Positions 60,207 through 64,000 of a DNA stretch of 64,000 nucleotides are shown piece after piece. A program made the position numbers and the translations under genes. Each line of letters starts with the position of its first letter. Within the stretch, counting starts at the first letter, position 1. Origin of the DNA: [Clostridium] fimetarium (GTDB taxonomy: Bacteria; Bacillota; Clostridia; Lachnospirales; Lachnospiraceae). Below the pieces are notes generated by a model. That model worked only from the letters and a program-made list of their open reading frames with translations. It had not been told where the DNA came from and did not search any database. The stretch lies in the NCBI RefSeq assembly GCF_900111235.1, contig NZ_FOJI01000006.1, positions 1 through 64,000 on the forward strand, read 5' to 3'.

Positions 60207-60254
60207 AAAGATAGGCCGATGTGGTTTAAAAACCTCATTGGCTTATCTTTTTTT
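60207..60254 (+). terminator. Rho-independent terminator
   Basis: AAAGATA-GCC-ATG-GGTTT pairs with AACC-CAT-GGC-TATCTTT (small mismatches), then T7. It ends the CD3324-type gene. Confidence 0.85.
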
Positions 60255-60410
60255 CTGAGAGAAGTATGAGGTTGGAATATGTAAAATCCTCACGTATAAT
60301 TTTACATATAATAGAACTTCAAAAAAATCATGAAAGTAATTCTATTTTATGAATTTCAATTATAAATCATATTAGGAAAATATTAAAAACGCTATTAAAT
60401 ATTCTAATAA

Positions 60411-60541
60411 AAGGAAGGCGGAATGTATATGAAAAACCCACAGTTTAATGCATAGCAGAGGCTATTGCATTATGAAAACAATATAGTGAATAGTCTTTGT
60501 AGCTCTTATGAATGATTTGAAATTTTAATAAGAAGTTGGAG
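60411..60541 (+). promoter_or_regulatory. Leader-peptide/hairpin element, copy 2
   Basis: AAGGAAGGCGG at 60411-60421 precedes an ATG at 60429 (or 60423) encoding MKNPQFNA, ending in TAG at 60453-60455. The arm TAGCAGAGGCTATT (60453-60466) pairs with AATAGTCTTTG (60489-60499): nine Watson-Crick and, in the full match, three G-U pairs. TCTTAT (60504-60509) pairs with ATAAGA (60528-60533), just before the ribosome site of the DUF1062 gene. Organisation matches copy 1 and the stem is kept through G-U changes. Confidence 0.6.
60429..60455 (+). CDS. Leader peptide MKNPQFNA
   Basis: Eight-codon ORF, second copy of the leader peptide. Its last four bases before and including TAG (GCATAGCA) and the following arm equal those of copy 1, while the preceding codons differ, so selection acts on the frame and the hairpin. 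Confidence 0.5.
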   Translation: MKNPQFNA

Positions 60542-60547
60542 ATGCAA

Positions 60548-61150
60548 ATGAACTATCATAAAAGAATTGAATTAGAAATCAAACCAGTTTCCAGTCCACA
60601 GATAATAAGAAATTGTTCAAAATGTGGAGGGAAATCATATTTTAGCAATACAGGAAATTTTAGAGTGAATGCAAATGGAAATTGTATTGACATATGGTTG
60701 ATTTACGCATGTTGTCAATGTAAAACCACTTACAACATGACATTATTTGAAAGAATATCACCAAATGAATTAAGAAAAGAGGCTTATGAACAATTTCTAG
60801 CCAATGATAAAAGCCTTGCTATGAGTTACGGTTGTGATAATCAGATATTTAAAAAAAATAAGGCAGAAGTAGATTGGGAGAATATTACGTACATAATATC
60901 TGAAAAAATATTTGAAGAAGAGTATCAGGAGGATCAAGCGTTTCAAGAACATCAAAAAGTTCTTAAAATCAAATGTATCTATCCATTGAAGATAAGGATT
61001 GATAAGTTGTTTGCAGAATATTTTAACATTTCTAGAACGAAGGTAAAGCAACTTATAGATGAAAAGATGATTAAGGAATTGCATTTTGGTAACACAGGTA
61101 AAAAATATATTATAGATGGTATGGAATTCATAGTGGAACTACGATTTTAA
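60548..61150 (+). CDS. DUF1062 protein
   Basis: A 200-aa DUF1062 protein. An N-terminal zinc-ribbon-like segment (RNCSKCGGKSYFS and YACCQCKTTYNMT) is followed by an S4/helix-like C-terminal part (LRIDKLFAEYFNISRTKVKQLI-type; here IRIDKLFAEYFNISRTKVK). Related proteins occur singly in Firmicutes, with function unknown; RNA binding is plausible. GGAG at 60538 favours the ATG at 60548. Confidence 0.85.
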   Translation: MNYHKRIELEIKPVSSPQIIRNCSKCGGKSYFSNTGNFRVNANGNCIDIWLIYACCQCKTTYNMTLFERISPNELRKEAYEQFLANDKSLAMSYGCDNQIFKKNKAEVDWENITYIISEKIFEEEYQEDQAFQEHQKVLKIKCIYPLKIRIDKLFAEYFNISRTKVKQLIDEKMIKELHFGNTGKKYIIDGMEFIVELRF

Positions 61151-61273
61151 ATCAATCAAATAAATCCATATCATAGAAATAGATATAATAGTCTTTCAAT
61201 TAATATAATAAAGTTAATGAAGCGATTAACTTTATTATTATCATTCGTTATTATATAACTTGAAATAGGTCTG

Positions 61274-61325
61274 TTTTATAAGTATATTTATATGATGAAT
61301 TTATAAAATAAATATACTTATAAAA
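61274..61325 (+). repeat. 18-bp perfect inverted repeat before the EamA gene
   Basis: TTTTATAAGTATATTTAT (61274-61291) and ATAAATATACTTATAAAA (61308-61325) are exact complements with a 16-nt loop. It ends 26 nt before the EamA start. No T-run, so not a classic terminator for the plus strand; AT-only composition makes a chance match of this length still unlikely. Confidence 0.8.
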
Positions 61326-61351
61326 TATAAACATGGAGCCTTAATACTTAT

Positions 61352-62275
61352 ATGAAATCATTCCATTTAGAGAAACAGTACAAATATGTTGCAGTACCAA
61401 TATTATTTTGGGGAACGTTAGCTACGCTAAATAAATTACTGCTAAAATCATTGGATGCCATGTTCGTTTTGGCTGTAAGTAGCATTGTGGCATTCATTTT
61501 TTTATTTATCTATAATTTTTTCACTGGAAAATTAAAGAAAATGAAGACTTATAACCTGGCTGATATTATTAGAATGGTAGTTTTGGGTATTTTAGGATTC
61601 TTCTGTTATAATCTTTTTTACTTATTAGGGATTGATGTTTTTCCAGCGCAGGAAGCAATGATTTTAAATTATATGTGGCCTGCTATGATAATTATTTTTT
61701 CTTGTATTATTTTGAAAGAGAAAATGACCTTTAAAAAGATAATCGCTACGATGATGTCTATTGTAGGAGTAGTTGTAGTTGCATCAGAAGGAGATATTTC
61801 AAAAATCGCCTCTGGTAATTTGAAGGGAATCATTTTTTGTCTGTTGGCAGCTGTTTCGTATGGACTATATTCCGTGCTTAATAAAAAAGAAATCTATGAT
61901 AAAAGTATTGCGATTATGATTGGATATTTATCAACGGCCATTATAGCTTTTGTATGTATTGCAATAACGGGTACGGATTCAACTTTAAACCCAGAAAATA
62001 TGATTGGACTACTATACAATGGAATCGCTTGCAATGCTATATCATATCTGTGTTGGGTGTTAGCATTAGATTATGGAAATACTGCTATCATTTCGAATTT
62101 GGCATACTTGACGCCGTTTATTTCACTTATCATATGTGCAGTAGTATTACATGAAAATATTAGTTGGTATTCAATTATTGGGCTAGTGATGATAGTTTCA
62201 GGAATTATTGTACAGTCGGCTGGAAAAAAGAAAAATGAACTAATAGATAAGAAAGTATTGAAGCATGAACTATAA
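61352..62275 (+). CDS. EamA/DMT-family transporter
   Basis: A 307-aa protein with ten TM helices in two EamA repeats (VPILFWGTLATLNKLLL begins repeat 1; GIIFCLLAAVSYGLYSVLNKK begins repeat 2). Metabolite exporter or importer of the drug/metabolite superfamily. ATG at 61352 follows GGAG with long spacing. Confidence 0.88.
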   Translation: MKSFHLEKQYKYVAVPILFWGTLATLNKLLLKSLDAMFVLAVSSIVAFIFLFIYNFFTGKLKKMKTYNLADIIRMVVLGILGFFCYNLFYLLGIDVFPAQEAMILNYMWPAMIIIFSCIILKEKMTFKKIIATMMSIVGVVVVASEGDISKIASGNLKGIIFCLLAAVSYGLYSVLNKKEIYDKSIAIMIGYLSTAIIAFVCIAITGTDSTLNPENMIGLLYNGIACNAISYLCWVLALDYGNTAIISNLAYLTPFISLIICAVVLHENISWYSIIGLVMIVSGIIVQSAGKKKNELIDKKVLKHEL

Positions 62276-62291
62276 GAATATAATGAATTTC

Positions 62292-62327
62292 GAGAGACCC
62301 AGATATTAAATATGGGTCTCTTTTTAT
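62292..62327 (+). terminator. Rho-independent terminator
   Basis: AGAGACCCA pairs with TGGGTCTCT, followed by T4. It ends the EamA gene. Confidence 0.88.
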
Positions 62328-62362
62328 ATCTAAATATAATTTTAAAAATCAAATATATCACG

Positions 62363-62407
62363 TACTATACAATTCCCATTGACAAAGTATAGTATAAAGG
62401 TTATAAT
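62363..62407 (+). promoter_or_regulatory. Consensus promoter and inverted repeat of the sulfate operon
   Basis: TTGACA at 62379-62384 and TATAAT at 62402-62407, 17-bp spacing, match the consensus exactly. TACTATAC (62363-62370) and GTATAGTA (62387-62394) form a perfect inverted repeat around the -35 box. A regulator of sulfur assimilation binding here would repress; which one (CymR-like or other) is unknown. Confidence 0.75.
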
Positions 62408-62462
62408 TCAAAAAATAAATCATATCGTTATAGTATGAAATAAAAACAGGAGGAGAACAATT

Positions 62463-63500
62463 ATGAAGAGAAAGAGGCTTTTAGTACTAGGTTTGATTTT
62501 ATCTATGATAGGGGGAACATTTGCTGGTTGTGGGAAAGCAAAGAGCTCAGATGCAGTAACCGCATATTCAGATCCCGTATCTATTACAAATGTTTCTTAT
62601 GATCCAACAAGAGAGTTATACGAAGCTTATAATTTGGAATTCGCTAAGTATTGGAAAGATAAGACAGGCCAGGTTGTTACTGTTACACAGTCACATGGTG
62701 GTTCAGGAAAGCAAGCACGTTCAGTAGTTGAAGGAAATGAAGCAGATGTGGTGACATTGGCACTTGCACATGATATTACTTCAATTGAAGAGGCTGGTCT
62801 TATAGACAAAGGCTGGATTGATGAGTTTAATTTGAATAGTTCACCTTATACTTCAACAATAGTATTTTTGGTCCGTAAAGGAAATCCTAAAAACATTCTG
62901 GACTGGAATGATTTAGTAAAGAGTGGCGTAAATGTAATAACACCAAATCCAAAAACTTCTGGTGGCGCTTGCTGGAATTTCCTTGCAGCTTGGGCTTATG
63001 CAGATAACTTATATGCAAAAGATGGAACAAAGACAAAAGATTTTGTCAACAAACTTTATAAAAATGTAAGTGTACTTGACTCAGGTGCAAGAGGCGCTAC
63101 AACAACATTTGTAGAAAATGGCCAGGGCGATGTTTTGCTTGCATGGGAAAATGAAGCATATCTTTCATTAAAAGAACATCCAGATGAATATCAGATTGTC
63201 ATTCCAAGTATCAGCATATTGGCAGAGCCATCAGTTGCAGTTGTTGATGAAGTTGCAAATGACAGAGGAACAGCAGAAGTGTCAAAGGCTTATCTTGAAT
63301 ATCTATATTCAGATGTAGGTCAGAGAATTGCAGGAGATAATTATTATAGACCATCTAATAAAGATATTTTAAAAGAGTATTCAAAAGTTTTTGACCTTAA
63401 TCTTAAAATGGTTACCATCGCTGATTTTGGCGGATGGGATAAAGCTTATTCAGATTACTTCAAGGATGGCGCTATATTTGATCAGATCTATGGTAAGTAA
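62463..63500 (+). CDS. sbp: Sulfate/thiosulfate ABC substrate-binding lipoprotein
   Basis: A 345-aa lipoprotein: signal with lipobox [10 protein letters not shown], then [39 protein letters not shown] and [24 protein letters not shown], the hallmarks of Sbp/CysP. Captures sulfate or thiosulfate for uptake. GGAGGAG site. First gene of the cys uptake operon. Confidence 0.93.
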   Translation: MKRKRLLVLGLILSMIGGTFAGCGKAKSSDAVTAYSDPVSITNVSYDPTRELYEAYNLEFAKYWKDKTGQVVTVTQSHGGSGKQARSVVEGNEADVVTLALAHDITSIEEAGLIDKGWIDEFNLNSSPYTSTIVFLVRKGNPKNILDWNDLVKSGVNVITPNPKTSGGACWNFLAAWAYADNLYAKDGTKTKDFVNKLYKNVSVLDSGARGATTTFVENGQGDVLLAWENEAYLSLKEHPDEYQIVIPSISILAEPSVAVVDEVANDRGTAEVSKAYLEYLYSDVGQRIAGDNYYRPSNKDILKEYSKVFDLNLKMVTIADFGGWDKAYSDYFKDGAIFDQIYGK

Positions 63501-63618
63501 ATTTTAAAATTTGATTTTATAATTATATTTGTATTAAATATATGCGATGACAGATGGAGATTACTTTCAATACTTCTGTCGGAGTATATATTTATTTAGA
63601 AGGAGAGTGATTATTTTT

Positions 63619-64000
63619 ATGAAGAAGATAATTTTAAAGAAGAAAAGCGGCCGTGGAAAGCGGGTTATTCCGGGATTTGGAATATCAATGGGAGTAACGA
63701 TGACTATGATGAGTCTGATTATTTTGATTCCTATGGCATCCATTATTATTTCCACCGCTGGACTTAGTTTTCATGAATTCATAGAAATAGTAACAGCAAG
63801 GGATGTCGTATCAGGATACAAAGTAAGTCTATCATGCGCTTTAGTAGCTGCACTGATTAATTGTGTGTTTGGTGTGATTTTGGCCTGGGTACTAGTAAGA
63901 TATGAGTTTCCAGGTAAAAGAATATTAGATGGTCTTATTGAACTACCATTTGCACTTCCAACAGCAGTTGCTGGTATTTCTCTCACTTCGTTATATTCGG
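63619..64000 (+). CDS. cysT: Sulfate ABC permease CysT, partial
   Basis: The first 127 codons are in the window, and the gene runs off its end. A basic N-terminus (MKKIILKKKSGRGKR) is followed by TM1 (VTMTMMSLIILIPMASIII), a second TM (SLSCALVAALINCVFGVILAW) and LVRYEFPGKRILDGLIELPF, the CysT/CysU permease pattern. AAGGAGAG precedes the ATG. In the 118-bp gap before it, GACAGA can pair with TCTGTC, a possible processing hairpin. Confidence 0.92.
   Translation, partial: MKKIILKKKSGRGKRVIPGFGISMGVTMTMMSLIILIPMASIIISTAGLSFHEFIEIVTARDVVSGYKVSLSCALVAALINCVFGVILAWVLVRYEFPGKRILDGLIELPFALPTAVAGISLTSLYS

Overview
The window is AT-rich, with strong purine-rich Shine-Dalgarno sites and almost every gene on the plus strand. 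Its content (T-box leader, yjdF-type RNA, several LysM proteins without signal peptides, an H-NOX chemoreceptor, C_GCAxxG_C_C and CD3324-type families) points to an anaerobic, probably spore-forming and motile Clostridia member, most likely Lachnospiraceae. This is inferred from gene families, not from a marker gene. I see no rRNA, tRNA, CRISPR array, prophage or intact insertion sequence.

Layout. 1-3 kb: a T-box leader controls a TrpB2-type tryptophan synthase beta chain, followed by a GntR regulator flanked by two related hairpin repeats. 3-5.3 kb (minus strand): a MarR-nitroreductase-monooxygenase-nitroreductase operon whose -10 box lies inside a palindrome. 5.3-12.5 kb: TylF-like methyltransferase, SDR protein, membrane-anchored MerR with a flavodoxin-fold oxidoreductase, DUF1287, TetR with a heme/FMN membrane protein, SGNH hydrolase. 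12.6-17.2 kb: a Cache-GGDEF-EAL protein and panBC behind a long leader that ends in a terminator. 17.3-22.1 kb: a TetR and an ABC efflux pair sharing an operator, then a VanY-type carboxypeptidase. 22.2-24.4 kb: arsR-arsP-ferredoxin-thioredoxin. 24.5-35.7 kb: acetyltransferases, small redox proteins, exonuclease III, yjdF with its riboswitch, metF, flavodoxins and several decayed gene pieces. 35.9-40.8 kb: a HAD-mannitol-1-phosphate dehydrogenase fusion, a Nudix protein and an SPFH/NAD-kinase-like pair. 41-47.4 kb: 2-hydroxyacid dehydrogenase, hypothetical membrane proteins, LURP-one and MmcQ proteins, a LysM-GH18 protein lacking its catalytic acid, a P-loop kinase. 47.3-51 kb: two minus-strand gene remnants (ZIP transporter, Old Yellow Enzyme), an ABC operon and a YgjP peptidase. 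51.4-59.8 kb: a second EAL protein, an amidase-6 protein with Ser in the Cys position, a LysM protein, an H-NOX chemoreceptor, a PNPOx/HxlR divergent pair, an ArsC-like protein. 59.8-61.2 kb: two parallel leader-peptide/hairpin elements in front of a CD3324-family gene and a DUF1062 gene. 61.3-64 kb: EamA transporter and the start of a sulfate ABC operon, cut by the window end.

Most promising for follow-up: (i) the twin leader-peptide/hairpin elements at 59.8 and 60.4 kb, which look like attenuators; (ii) a 61-nt structured element with a compensatory base change, found twice and ending exactly at a start codon (18112 and 49596); (iii) the SPFH/NAD-kinase-like pair; (iv) pseudoenzyme versions of a GH18 and an amidase-6 protein; (v) an H-NOX domain carrying every residue of the oxygen-binding distal pocket.

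Start codons were moved where the Shine-Dalgarno site favours an internal start. All family calls are from motif recognition; no database search was run.
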